A DNA stretch of 64,000 bases from Nocardia africana NBRC 100379 (lineage in GTDB: Bacteria; Actinomycetota; Actinomycetes; Mycobacteriales; Mycobacteriaceae): NCBI RefSeq assembly GCF_001612635.1, contig NZ_BDAV01000010.1, forward strand, positions 434,001 to 498,000. The letters are read 5' to 3'. Shown here piece after piece: positions 1 through 46,287 of the stretch (positions are counted from its first letter, which is position 1; each line of letters opens with the position of its first letter). The translations under genes were made by a program, and so were the position numbers. The notes beneath the pieces are model-generated. The model did not search any database and was not told where the DNA came from. It saw nothing but the letters and a program-made list of their open reading frames with translations.

Positions 1-38436
<38,436 letters not shown>

Positions 38437-38604
38437 CAGAGCCTCCTCGATTGACGAAATACCCAGCGACCGAACGCTTTTCGGGCAGCACGAAATAAGC
38501 CCCGGGCACCGCGCGACGACGCGGACCCTGGCTTTGCCACGGATGGTTCGGCGAATACACCTCACGCGATCGCGAAGGTGTGAAAGAGCGAAATGGTTTG
38601 TGTC

Positions 38605-38733
38605 TCAGTAATTTCGGTGAACCGGTGCGGTCACCAACTCATCCTCGAACTCGACTTCCTCCAACATCGCGGCCCCGAGCTCCCGCGGCCTCATCTCCTG
38701 CATCGGCCGGTGGCGACTCGCGCCACCGTTCAT
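38605..38733 (-). CDS. Candidate small peptide, 42 aa, unknown function
   Basis: An ATG-to-TGA frame lies between the GAF regulator and the first NRPS gene, on their strand. The codons follow the genome's G/C-ending bias. The peptide is short and charged and ends LEEVEFEDELVTAPVHRNY. No Shine-Dalgarno sequence precedes the ATG, but TAGTGT (a TANNNT -10 element) ends seven bases before it, as in leaderless actinobacterial transcripts. The acidic LEEV stretch and terminal Tyr loosely recall the mycofactocin precursor MftA (LVEEVSIDG...GVY), and mftF is 1.7 kb upstream. The MftA core IDGMCGVY is absent, so I do not call it mftA. It could also be a leader peptide of the NRPS transcript or a chance frame. 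Confidence 0.4.
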   Translation of the reverse strand: MNGGASRHRPMQEMRPRELGAAMLEEVEFEDELVTAPVHRNY

Positions 38734-38769
38734 GCAGCGAACACTAGGCCGAAGACCAATAAAAAGGAA
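38734..38769 (-). promoter_or_regulatory. Candidate leaderless promoter for the 42-aa ORF
   Basis: The -10 candidate TAGTGT is at 38741-38746. A weak -35 candidate TTCCTT is at 38764-38769 with 17-bp spacing. The predicted start site would be at or next to the A of the ATG at 38733. It could equally drive the NRPS operon with a long leader. Confidence 0.35.
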
Positions 38770-38887
38770 CGAGATCCTTCAAAAAAACTCGGACTAGCGT
38801 CCAATTGGGTCGATATCGGGGCAGAGATGTGCCCGAAACCACACTGTGACCTGTTTGTGTGAGTCAGGACACTTTCAGACGCGGAGC

Positions 38888-40261
38888 CTACGAGCCGAAA
38901 CGTTGCATCTGCGTTGCATCGGCGCCCATCCTCCGGTCGAGCACCCGGATTTTGGCCTCGATCTGGGCATACAGGGCGGAATCGCGATCGGCGGTGGCTC
39001 GATAGGCCACCCATGCGGCGGCATCGTCACGTCCCTCGGCACCCGAGGTCCACCGGCTCAGCACGGCCGCGTCACCGGAACGTAACACCGCGGTCCGCAG
39101 CCGCACCCGCAATTCATCGCGGATGTCTATAACTCCGGGAGCGGTCGAACGGGGCAGTACCGGTCCGGTGTAATGGCGGACCGCACTGTGCACGTCGCCC
39201 GAATCCAGCGCCGCGCGCAGAGCCTCCACATCCGTGGACACCGGCACCCGCAACCGATACGGCCGCGAGCCGAAGACGTCCGGGCCGACCACCGAGCGCA
39301 GCCGCGACATGGCGGCCCGGATGGTGGCGTTGTCGAGGTCGGTGTCGTCGAGCAGCAGTGCCAGGTGATCGGCGGACAGACCTTCGGCGTGTTCGGCCAG
39401 CAACAGCAGGATCTCGGCATGCCGCTGCGACAACGCGATGCGCTCGCCGTCGACCGACAACTGTGGCTGGCCCAGACCCAGTACCTCCAGCGCCAGCCGG
39501 CCGGCGGTCCGCGGTGGCGCCGAATGCCCCACGGGCGCACGACGATCCGCGCCGCGCTGTTCGGTGCGCACGGCCGCCAGCACCAAGTCCATTTCCGCCG
39601 CGGTCGCGGCGGCCTTGACCAGCGCGAGTATCTCCGGGCGCGCGACGCGCACGCCGCCGGCGATCATCAGCACGCCGACCAACCGGCCGTCCGGATCGTG
39701 GACGGGCGCGGCCGCCCCGGTGAGCTGATGCATCCGATGCAGGAAGTGTTCCGGTCCGTGGATCCAGGTGGCGCGGCCGGTGCGGACCACCAGTCCTACC
39801 GCGTTGGTGCCGATGCGGCGTTCGGACAGATCGTCGCCCTCACGCAGGCCGACCTCGGCGGCGGCCTCGACCCGGTCGGGATTGCCGTGCACCGACAGCA
39901 CCCGGCCGAACTGGTCGGCGACGACCACGATCAGCCCGATGCCGGTGGCATCCTGCAGCAGCAGCTTGTCGACCAGTGGCATCACCGTGGCAATCGGATG
40001 GTTGTCGCGGTAGCGCTGCAGATCGGCGCCGCGCAGACCGCGGCCGTCGAGTACGTCCATGGGATCGACCCCGCCGCGCACACTGCGCAGCCAGGACTCC
40101 AGAACCAGCGGACGCAGCAATCCGGGCAGCTGATTGAGCTGATCGCCCCCGACGCTGAGGTAACCGTGGGCCTGAGCGGCATAGGCTTCCAGCGCACCGA
40201 GCTGTGTCCCGGGCTCGACCCTGCCCTCGGGACGGTTATCGCCTGTGAGATTGCTGACCAT
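38888..40261 (-). CDS. GAF-domain / winged-helix transcriptional regulator
   Basis: A 457-residue cytoplasmic regulator. The first ~250 residues resemble the sensory part of AcoR-type activators: ESWLRSV near residue 60, a GAF-like segment (VVADQFGRVLSVHG, EGDDLSERRIGTNAVG) and IHGPEHFLHRMHQLTGAAAP. No sigma-54 AAA domain follows. Instead the C-terminal half has an OmpR-like winged helix (LSQRHAEILLLLAEHAEG, NATIRAAMSRLRSVVG, GSRPYRLRVP) and a tail rich in charged helices. I chose the ATG at 40261, preceded by GAAAGG, over a GTG eight codons upstream. It lies just upstream of the NRPS genes on the same strand, so it is a candidate pathway regulator. The ligand is unknown. Confidence 0.8.
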   Translation of the reverse strand: MVSNLTGDNRPEGRVEPGTQLGALEAYAAQAHGYLSVGGDQLNQLPGLLRPLVLESWLRSVRGGVDPMDVLDGRGLRGADLQRYRDNHPIATVMPLVDKLLLQDATGIGLIVVVADQFGRVLSVHGNPDRVEAAAEVGLREGDDLSERRIGTNAVGLVVRTGRATWIHGPEHFLHRMHQLTGAAAPVHDPDGRLVGVLMIAGGVRVARPEILALVKAAATAAEMDLVLAAVRTEQRGADRRAPVGHSAPPRTAGRLALEVLGLGQPQLSVDGERIALSQRHAEILLLLAEHAEGLSADHLALLLDDTDLDNATIRAAMSRLRSVVGPDVFGSRPYRLRVPVSTDVEALRAALDSGDVHSAVRHYTGPVLPRSTAPGVIDIRDELRVRLRTAVLRSGDAAVLSRWTSGAEGRDDAAAWVAYRATADRDSALYAQIEAKIRVLDRRMGADATQMQRFGS

Positions 40262-40334
40262 TTGCCTTTCTTTCCCGTCCCACACTGTACCGGCGGGTCA
40301 GGAAGGGCATGGTCGAAGCATACGGTTTGTCCGA

Positions 40335-40343
40335 CAGGTCACA
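40335..40343. promoter_or_regulatory. CAGGTCACA motif upstream of the GAF regulator
   Basis: The same nonamer occurs in reverse orientation at 38845-38853, upstream of the small ORF and the NRPS genes. Its GGTCACA core is also one arm of the palindrome at 40385-40404. It may be a half-site for one regulator acting on both promoters. Confidence 0.35.
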
Positions 40344-40384
40344 CCGGCGCCGGATCGCGGCGAAGTGTGAGGTAGACGGCATAT

Positions 40385-40404
40385 CGGGGTCACATGTGAC
40401 CCCG
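40385..40404. promoter_or_regulatory. 20-bp perfect palindrome between mftF and the GAF regulator
   Basis: CGGGGTCACATGTGACCCCG is a perfect inverted repeat. It ends four bases beyond the mftF stop codon and lies about 125 bp upstream of the regulator ATG. No T-run follows on either strand, so an operator is more likely than a terminator. Confidence 0.5.
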
Positions 40405-40408
40405 GCCA

Positions 40409-41806
40409 TCAATGCCGCGGAACCGCCGGGCGCAGCGCGGCCACGTTGCGGGCACGCAGCGCGCCCGACCAGAGACCGGTCCCGTAGGCGAGGTCGTCGA
40501 GCCGCTTGCACATCAGATACCGCACCGGATCCAGGCCGCCGGCATCGCGGTGGGTGAACCAGTCGGCCAGTCCGTCGGCGATCGCCAGGGTGACCGCCAG
40601 CCGGCGGATGCGCCGGGAGGCGATCATCGCCAGCACGGTCACCGGCCAGTAGTGCCGGCACAGCGCCGAGACGATCCGCCACACCCCGGCGGAGAAGCCG
40701 CGGGCCAGATGAATGGCCGCCACCCGCGTCGGATTGTCGAGTTCGGCGAACACCCGCCGCAGCCGGAGCAGCGCGGCGAGCAGCGTCGCGAGCCCGCCCA
40801 GGATTCCGGCCCGCGACGCGGTGGCCAGCAGCGCGGTGGCGGCGACGGTCCAGAACGGCACCGACAGCGGGGCGACCATCCCGGCGTGGCGCCGGGCCAG
40901 CGGCGCCGCCGCGGCGCCGTGAGAGACCTTGCGGCCGAACCACTTACCGAACGAGGCCGGCTGATCGCAGGCGACGTGCGCGGCGGGCTCGTAACGCAAC
41001 CGCCAGCCGGCGCGCTCGAGTCGCCAGCACAGATCGATATCGGCGGCCGAGCGCATCTGCTCGTCGAATCCCCCCTCGGCCAGCAGTGCGTGCCGCCGCA
41101 CCAGCAGGGCCGCGCCCGGCGCGTACGACACCGAGCCGCGCGAACTGACCGCGGTTTCCCGGCGGCCGAAATCCAGGGACGACCGCGCGCTCTCGTAGCG
41201 GCCCAGCACACTGGCATCCGGCTCGCGCGCCACGATGCGCGGTGCGACCAAGGCGACCTCGGGATCGCTGAAGTGCCCGAGCATGACCTCCAGCCAGCCC
41301 GCGCGGGGAACCACATCGGAATCCAGGAACGCGACGAATTCCGTTGTCGCCGCCCGCAGTCCGGCATTGCGCGCGGCGACCACGCCCTGGCGGGAATCGT
41401 GGCGCAGCACGGTGACGCGGCATCGGCCACCGGTACGCGGGATCCGGACCGGCCGGTCGGAACCGTCGTCCACGACCACCACGCTGTGCCCGCGCAGGGC
41501 CGAGAGCAGCCGCTGCAATCCGGCGGCGTCGTTGCAGTGCGGCACCACGACCGTGACTTCCTCGGGCGAGGGCAGCAGGCGCGGACGCGGGTTCGCCACC
41601 CCGGAGTCGAGCAGCCGTCTGGCAACCACCGCGGACTGGGGATCCGTCACTTCGAGATACCCGTCACCGATCAGGGCGGCCGCTTCCGGAGCAAGTTTCA
41701 GCAACCTCGTCGGCGAGCCGCCGACCAAGAGCCGTCCACCGGAATAGGTGCGCACCCGAGGATCGATTCGCACCCCGAACCCGTTGGGCAGTCGATCATG
41801 GCGCAT
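40409..41806 (-). CDS. mftF: Mycofactocin glycosyltransferase MftF
   Basis: A 465-residue family-2 glycosyltransferase that adds glucose units to the redox cofactor mycofactocin. The N-terminus has the family-specific LPNGFGVRIDPRVRTY and VGGSPTRLLKL. The GT2 core follows: VTVVVPHCND, VVVVDDGSD near residue 130, FLDSDVVPRAGW (DxD-like) near 205, and GGFDEQMRSAADIDLCWRLE near 290. The C-terminal third holds hydrophobic membrane-associating segments. I chose the ATG at 41806 because LPNGFGV starts five codons later, as in known MftF. The usual partners mftA-mftE are not in the window. The next genes on this strand are the GAF regulator and the NRPS pair, so this mftF looks separated from its pathway. 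Confidence 0.87.
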   Translation of the reverse strand: MRHDRLPNGFGVRIDPRVRTYSGGRLLVGGSPTRLLKLAPEAAALIGDGYLEVTDPQSAVVARRLLDSGVANPRPRLLPSPEEVTVVVPHCNDAAGLQRLLSALRGHSVVVVDDGSDRPVRIPRTGGRCRVTVLRHDSRQGVVAARNAGLRAATTEFVAFLDSDVVPRAGWLEVMLGHFSDPEVALVAPRIVAREPDASVLGRYESARSSLDFGRRETAVSSRGSVSYAPGAALLVRRHALLAEGGFDEQMRSAADIDLCWRLERAGWRLRYEPAAHVACDQPASFGKWFGRKVSHGAAAAPLARRHAGMVAPLSVPFWTVAATALLATASRAGILGGLATLLAALLRLRRVFAELDNPTRVAAIHLARGFSAGVWRIVSALCRHYWPVTVLAMIASRRIRRLAVTLAIADGLADWFTHRDAGGLDPVRYLMCKRLDDLAYGTGLWSGALRARNVAALRPAVPRH

Positions 41807-42164
41807 TCCAAGAATGCTATGCGCTAACCGCCCGCCGGGCATCCCGTGTCGAAAAAAACGGATCGAATTCGATACGAATCCGGCGGCAAGCCACCGGCTC
41901 CGGCGGCACGCAGGTGTCAATGACCATCGACGCTATCCAGCTATCACACGGCAACATTCACTTCATGATCAACGAGATTCCGCCTGGGAAGCGGTAGTTC
42001 ATCTCCGGCTACTACCGCGCGAGATGCGGCGCCGCCGCCTGCGCCGATCTCGTCCACGTACCGGGCCGCGACCACGAACGCGCACTCTAGACTGCGGAAG
42101 GCAAGCACGTTGAACAGCAGATGACGGGTGGCCGTCGGGCGGGCTGCGCAGGTCTAGAGGTGGC
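41807..42164. other. Divergent gap mftF / TetR, 358 bp
   Basis: It holds both divergent promoters. It contains an 8-bp inverted repeat, GCGGTAGT (41991-41998) with ACTACCGC (42011-42018), and another, CTCTAGAC (42085-42092) with GTCTAGAG (42152-42159), the latter overlapping the TetR ribosome-binding region. A 25-codon frame starts at 41920 behind AGGTG, but its base usage is atypical and it is not called as a gene. Confidence 0.5.
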
Positions 42165-42803
42165 ATGGGAGTCGGACGGATGCAGACGAGCGGGGGCGGC
42201 AACACACTCTCGGAAGCCGAGATAGTCGAGGCCGCATTGCGTGTAGTGCGCGCCGACGGCGTGGAGAAGCTGTCGATGCGCCGGCTCTCCCGCGAACTCG
42301 GCGTCTCGCCGATGGCGCCCTACTACTACGTCGCCGACAAGCGCGAACTGCTCGATCTGGTGGCCAGCGCCGCCCTCACCGGAGTGCGGACCCCACCGCC
42401 GGAATTCGGCACCTGGCAGCAGCGCCTGCGCGCGCTCATCGATCAGATCGACGAGAAGCTGCGCAAACATCCGGGCCTCGGCGATGTGCTGATCGAACAG
42501 ACGCTGGGCAAACAGCTCGACCTGATCGCGGCTGTGATGGAAATCCTGTCCGATGCGGGGTTCGACGATCGCAATGTGCTCGCCGCCTATGCCACGATTC
42601 ATACGTATCTGTTCGGCCGCGCCCGGGTCAATCCACGGGACCGATCGGCGCTGGTCGACATGCCGCTCCCCGAAGCCGTCGAGCGGGCCGTCAAGCACAT
42701 GGGCGATCTGCGCGGCAAATACTCCTACGACTTCGGCATGGATGTGCTGATCGCGGGGCTCGAGGCCCAGCTTGTCCGGCAGCGGGACGGCCACGTATCA
42801 TAA
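42165..42803 (+). CDS. TetR family transcriptional regulator
   Basis: A 212-residue repressor-type protein. The N-terminal helix-turn-helix reads IVEAALRVVRADG, LSMRRLSRELGVSPMAPYYYVADKREL. The C-terminal ligand domain resembles that of tetracycline-repressor-like members. It is not KstR by sequence, although a KstR box follows its stop codon by two bases, and it is not MftR-like. AGAGG lies four bases before the ATG; an ATG five codons on (42180) behind GGGAG is an alternative start. It is followed by kshB on the same strand, 53 bp away. Confidence 0.88.
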   Translation: MGVGRMQTSGGGNTLSEAEIVEAALRVVRADGVEKLSMRRLSRELGVSPMAPYYYVADKRELLDLVASAALTGVRTPPPEFGTWQQRLRALIDQIDEKLRKHPGLGDVLIEQTLGKQLDLIAAVMEILSDAGFDDRNVLAAYATIHTYLFGRARVNPRDRSALVDMPLPEAVERAVKHMGDLRGKYSYDFGMDVLIAGLEAQLVRQRDGHVS

Positions 42804-42805
42804 AT

Positions 42806-42819
42806 TAGAACACGTTCTA
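42806..42819. promoter_or_regulatory. KstR operator upstream of kshB
   Basis: TAGAACACGTTCTA fits the published KstR consensus TnnAACnnGTTnnA exactly. It ends 37 bp before the kshB ATG. KstR represses sterol catabolism genes in mycobacteria and rhodococci. Confidence 0.85.
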
Positions 42820-42856
42820 GTTTGCCTGCTCCAGTGCCCGGCCCCGAGAGGACACC

Positions 42857-43918
42857 ATGACCACCGCCGATCCCGTCGTACCGCACAGCTCACGATCGGC
42901 CGTGCTGCGGGTCGCCGCTGTCGTCAACGAGACGGCCGACGCCTGTTCGCTGGTCTTCGACGTGCCCGAAGAACTGCGCGAGCGCTTCGCCTACCAGCCC
43001 GGCCAGTTCCTGACGTTGCGCATCCCGAGCGAGCGCACCGGTTCGGTCGCGCGCTGCTATTCGCTGGCCAGCTCACCGCACACCGATGTACAGCCGAAGG
43101 TCACCGTGAAGCGCACGGTCGACGGATACGCGTCGAACTGGGTGTGCGACAACGTCAAAGCCGGCGACGAGATCGAGGTGCTGCCGCCCTCCGGCGTCTT
43201 CACGCCGAAGGATCTGGACGAGGATCTGCTGCTGTTCGCCGCCGGCAGCGGTGTCACCCCGGTGATGTCGATCCTGAAATCGGCACTCGCCCGCGGCAAC
43301 GGCAGGATCGTGCTGGTCTACGCCAACCGCGATCCGGAATCGGTCATCTTCGCCGACGAACTGCGCGAACTCACCGACAAGAATCCGCAGCGGCTCGTGG
43401 TCGTGCACTGGCTGGAGACGCTGCAGGGCCTGCCCACCGCCGACGGGCTGGCCGCGCTGTGCACGCCGTACACCGCTTTCCGCGCCTTCATGTGCGGGCC
43501 GAAGGCGTTCATGGACCGGGTGCACGACGCCCTGGCCCAGCTGGAGGTGCCGCGCAACCGCACCCACGCCGAGGTCTTCAATTCGCTGTCCGGCGACCCG
43601 TTCGCCGCCGGCGCCCCGGTCGAGGTCAGCGAGGAGGACGCCGCCGACGCGGCCACCGTCGAGGTCGAACTCGACGGCGAGACCCATTCCATGCAGTGGC
43701 CGCGCCGTCAGACCCTGGTCGACATCATGCTCGCCAAGGGCCTGGACGTGCCGTACTCCTGCCAGGAGGGCGAATGCGGATCCTGCGCCTGCACGGTGCT
43801 GGAAGGCAAAGTGGAGATGGACAATTCGGAGATTCTCGATCCGGAGGACATCGAAGCCGGGTACATCCTCGGATGCCAGGCGCATCCGGTCACCGATCAT
43901 CTGAAGATCCAGTTCTGA
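42857..43918 (+). CDS. kshB: 3-ketosteroid 9-alpha-hydroxylase reductase component KshB
   Basis: A 353-residue electron-transfer protein that passes electrons from NAD(P)H through FAD and a 2Fe-2S centre to the Rieske oxygenase KshA, opening the steroid B ring. FAD-binding RCYSLAS is near residue 60, the nucleotide-binding AAGSGVTPVMSI near 128, and CGPKAFMDRV near 215. The C-terminal plant-type ferredoxin domain has CQEGECGSCAC near 301 and a fourth Cys in LGCQAHP near 340. GAGAGG precedes the ATG. The KstR box just upstream supports the steroid assignment over a generic phenylacetate-type reductase. KshA is not in the window. Confidence 0.9.
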   Translation: MTTADPVVPHSSRSAVLRVAAVVNETADACSLVFDVPEELRERFAYQPGQFLTLRIPSERTGSVARCYSLASSPHTDVQPKVTVKRTVDGYASNWVCDNVKAGDEIEVLPPSGVFTPKDLDEDLLLFAAGSGVTPVMSILKSALARGNGRIVLVYANRDPESVIFADELRELTDKNPQRLVVVHWLETLQGLPTADGLAALCTPYTAFRAFMCGPKAFMDRVHDALAQLEVPRNRTHAEVFNSLSGDPFAAGAPVEVSEEDAADAATVEVELDGETHSMQWPRRQTLVDIMLAKGLDVPYSCQEGECGSCACTVLEGKVEMDNSEILDPEDIEAGYILGCQAHPVTDHLKIQF

Positions 43919-43977
43919 GTGCCGCCGCTGCCCTGGCGGGCCGACAGGCCTTGCGCGGCCGGTGAATCCGCAATCGT

Positions 43978-44011
43978 CCGCCGCGGTGACGCCGTATCGG
44001 CACCGCGGCGG
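43978..44011. terminator. Hairpin between convergent kshB and AlkD-like gene
   Basis: An 11-bp perfect inverted repeat (CCGCCGCGGTG / CACCGCGGCGG) with a 12-base loop lies between the two convergent stop codons. It has no T-run, so it would be an I-shaped bidirectional terminator. Confidence 0.55.
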
Positions 44012-44021
44012 GCGAGCCGGC

Positions 44022-44771
44022 CTACGACGCCTGTCGTTGCGCCCGATACGCCGCGCGCGCCTCGGGTTCCAGATGTTCGGTGGCGTAACTCAGCGCCGTG
44101 CGGCCCATATCGTGGGCACGGCGGTCCAGGAATTCGATGAGCAGAGCGCGATCCACCCGTTTGCCGACTTCCCGCAGCATCCAGCCGACCGCCTTCTGAA
44201 TCAGGTCGCGCCGATCGTCGAGCAACTGTTCGCACAGTGCGAACGTGGTCGAGGCGTCGCCGGCCTTGATGAAGGCGAAGGTCGTCAGCAGCGCGACCCG
44301 GCGTTCCCACAGCGAATCCGACCGGGCCAGTTCGTCGAGCAGATCGCGCGGCCGTTCCAGTAACCACGGGCCCAGGATGTTCTCGGCCGACACATCGACC
44401 AGATCCCAATTGTTCACGCGCCCACCGCGCACCGCCGCCAGATACATGTCGACGATTTTCTGTTGCGCGGCAACGTCGTACGTGCGCCGTTTCCCCGCCT
44501 TCGCCATGGCATTGTTCGCGATCACCAACGCCGCGAGCCGATGTTCGTGCACGGGACTCCGCAAAAGTTCAGCTATCTCCGAAATGGGCAGTGCGGAAAA
44601 TCGTTTCGCGACCTTGCGGGTCTGCGGCACGGGGACTCCGATGAAGACATCGCCCTCGCCGTACTCCCCCGGCCCGGTTTTGAAGAACCGCCGCAACTCG
44701 AGGGCCCGCGCGGGATCGCCCAGCTCGTCCATGGCGCGCGCGACATCGGCGGCAACCGGCGCGGACGTCAC
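44022..44771 (-). CDS. DNA alkylation repair protein, AlkD-like
   Basis: A 249-residue protein of the HEAT-like-repeat DNA glycosylase family, which removes alkylated bases. It shows GVPVPQTRKVAK near residue 45, VNNWDLVDVSAENILG near 110 (Trp and Asp match the positions important in Bacillus AlkD), WERRVALLTTFAFIK near 145 (the Arg matching AlkD Arg148) and LIQKAVGWMLREVG near 190. The GTG at 44771 has GGAG seven bases upstream. A GTG 28 codons further up (44855) would add a tail without visible similarity. Confidence 0.85.
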   Translation of the reverse strand: MTSAPVAADVARAMDELGDPARALELRRFFKTGPGEYGEGDVFIGVPVPQTRKVAKRFSALPISEIAELLRSPVHEHRLAALVIANNAMAKAGKRRTYDVAAQQKIVDMYLAAVRGGRVNNWDLVDVSAENILGPWLLERPRDLLDELARSDSLWERRVALLTTFAFIKAGDASTTFALCEQLLDDRRDLIQKAVGWMLREVGKRVDRALLIEFLDRRAHDMGRTALSYATEHLEPEARAAYRAQRQAS

Positions 44772-44916
44772 GCCCGCACTCCGCCGACACGGCCCGACGC
44801 CGGGTGCTGCTGCTCCGGAAAAGACACCACGCTCATGTACGGCAGTATCACTCACACTTCACCCGATTCCCGGCGACAACGCGTCCGGCCGGGGCCGGAC
44901 ACGTGCCGTCACGGTC

Positions 44917-45963
44917 CTAATTGGCGAAGCTGCGCTCCGCTCGCGCCGGAGCGTGCGCGGACACCGCTCCCGCGGGGATGACGATGCGCCAGCTCGGTTG
45001 CTTCCGCACCGGGAAGGGCGGGAGTTCGGCGGTGCTCGGCGCGGGCTCGTGCCGCTCGGCGGTGATATCCGCGAATTCGACCACGGGAGCCGGGGGTGTT
45101 GCCGATGCGGCCGGCGCCGGGTGGGGTGCGGCCGGCGCAACGTGAGGTGCGGTCGGCGCCGCGTGAGGTGCGGTCGGCGCCGCGTGAGGTGCGGTCGCTG
45201 CCGACAGCGGTGCGGTCGCTGCGGTCGGCGCCGGTTGCGATGTTGCCGGCACCAGCCGCGGCGCGGTCGGTGCCGACGGGTGTGCGGCTTCGGCCGATAT
45301 CGTCGTCGGCCGGGCAGCGGTGCGGGCAATGGGATTGTCGCGCAGATGATTCGTCAGCACACATGCCGCGGCGCCGAAGGCGGTGATTCCGGCCAGCATC
45401 GCGGCGAAGTCGAGGTGGGCGCCCGCCAGTTGATGGGCGGCGTGCGCCCCGCCGAAGAGACCGCGGAGGACGCCGGAGAGGCTGCTGTCGTCGGCGACCG
45501 CCGCGCGCATCTCGGATTCCTTGTTGTCGAGGTACAACACCTCCGCGAGCACGAACAGCGCCATGCCGGTGCTCGCCACCGCGGCCGCGGTGGCGAAGAT
45601 CGCCACGCGGGTTCGCAGATACGCCGCCGCGGCGAAGATCGTCGCGAGCACCGCGACACAGGTCAGCACCGCCCACGTGCCGCTGATATCGGTGGTGCGC
45701 AGACCGGCCCCTTCCCAGTCCTGCTGGGTTTCGGTAGTGCCGGTCAGCCTGCCGAAGGCATCGGACCGGATCGCGCCGCCGGGTCCGGAGGCCGACAACC
45801 AGGGCTGGAACAACAGCACGAGAGTCGTGGCGCTCAACGCGGCACCGCACAGGTATCCCCGGATCGGACGGCGACCACCCGGTGGCGTCGGTAGTGAGCC
45901 GTACGACGATTCGGGGTCGCCGGTTCCGGGATGAACATCGCTCCAAGGCGTTCGGGTAGCCAT
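44917..45963 (-). CDS. Membrane protein with Ala/Pro-rich tail, unknown function
   Basis: I do not recognise this 348-residue protein. The first ~215 residues contain four hydrophobic segments: around residues 38-55 (GAALSATTLVLLFQPW), 98-115, 120-145 and 195-212. The last ~135 residues are a probably disordered tail rich in Ala, Pro and Thr with repeated APTAPHA heptads. Small actinobacterial membrane proteins with four helices and such tails are common, and their roles are unknown. A minus-strand overlapping frame (44909-46093) is a shadow. Confidence 0.7.
   Translation of the reverse strand: MATRTPWSDVHPGTGDPESSYGSLPTPPGGRRPIRGYLCGAALSATTLVLLFQPWLSASGPGGAIRSDAFGRLTGTTETQQDWEGAGLRTTDISGTWAVLTCVAVLATIFAAAAYLRTRVAIFATAAAVASTGMALFVLAEVLYLDNKESEMRAAVADDSSLSGVLRGLFGGAHAAHQLAGAHLDFAAMLAGITAFGAAACVLTNHLRDNPIARTAARPTTISAEAAHPSAPTAPRLVPATSQPAPTAATAPLSAATAPHAAPTAPHAAPTAPHVAPAAPHPAPAASATPPAPVVEFADITAERHEPAPSTAELPPFPVRKQPSWRIVIPAGAVSAHAPARAERSFAN
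45141..45203. repeat. Three tandem 21-bp repeats coding for APTAPHA-like heptads
   Basis: Copies at 45141-45161 and 45162-45182 are identical, and 45183-45203 differs at two bases. They lie in frame in the Ala/Pro tail of the membrane protein and are likely to vary in number by slippage. Confidence 0.85.
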
Positions 45964-46287
45964 AACTCCGGGTCTGTCTGTTACCGATGCGCCGGCCTCG
46001 TGGCGGCCGGGCCCGGCAGGGGTGGGTGCGGAAATGCGTCGACGACCGCGCTGTACGTCTGCGAGAAATCACCGTAGAACCGCGCCCGGTCACGGGCCAC
46101 CGAACCTCCCACGGGTGGCTGGGGCGCAGGTCACAGCCCCTTTTTCGAGGTTACGAAGGGGGTGCCGAAAGAAGTTGCACCGGAACGGGTTTCGAACGCC
46201 GGCACCGACTCCGATACTGCGCGGGCGGCGGGAAGCGAGGACGCGACCGTGACCGGTTCAACACCGCCTACGCCCAGTGCCCGCGAA
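45964..46287. other. 324-bp gap upstream of the membrane protein gene
   Basis: It should hold the promoter of the minus-strand membrane protein. The one structure seen is a short hairpin (GGGGC 46121-46125 / GCCCC 46136-46140) followed by TTTTT on the plus strand, although no plus-strand gene precedes it. No other supported feature was seen. Confidence 0.4.

Larger units (their letters stand above)
38437..38887. other. 451-bp gap between regulator and first NRPS gene
   Basis: It holds the likely promoter region of the NRPS operon. It contains a candidate 42-codon ORF (38605-38733), a short A/T-rich stretch near 38755-38790 that is unusual in this genome, a weak hairpin there (AAGGA/TCCTT arms followed by Ts on the minus strand), and the nonamer CAGGTCACA in reverse at 38845-38853. 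I see no tRNA or repeat in it. Confidence 0.6.

Noticed and set aside
38593..38862. An 89-codon plus-strand frame in the NRPS upstream gap
   Set aside because: No ribosome-binding site, no coding bias, and it lies opposite the better-supported 42-aa frame.
41920..41997. A 25-codon plus-strand frame behind AGGTG in the mftF/TetR gap
   Set aside because: Too short, atypical base usage and no resemblance to a known peptide; mentioned only in the gap entry.
42165..42803. The TetR gene as kstR or mftR
   Set aside because: Its sequence resembles neither as I remember them; the KstR box after it belongs to kshB.
44909..46093. A 394-codon minus-strand frame overlapping the membrane protein gene
   Set aside because: It is the +1 shadow of the 44917-45963 gene, Arg-rich, with no hydrophobic segments.
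46117..46145. A hairpin with a plus-strand T-run as a rho-independent terminator
   Set aside because: The stem is only five pairs and no plus-strand gene precedes it; kept only as a note in the gap entry.
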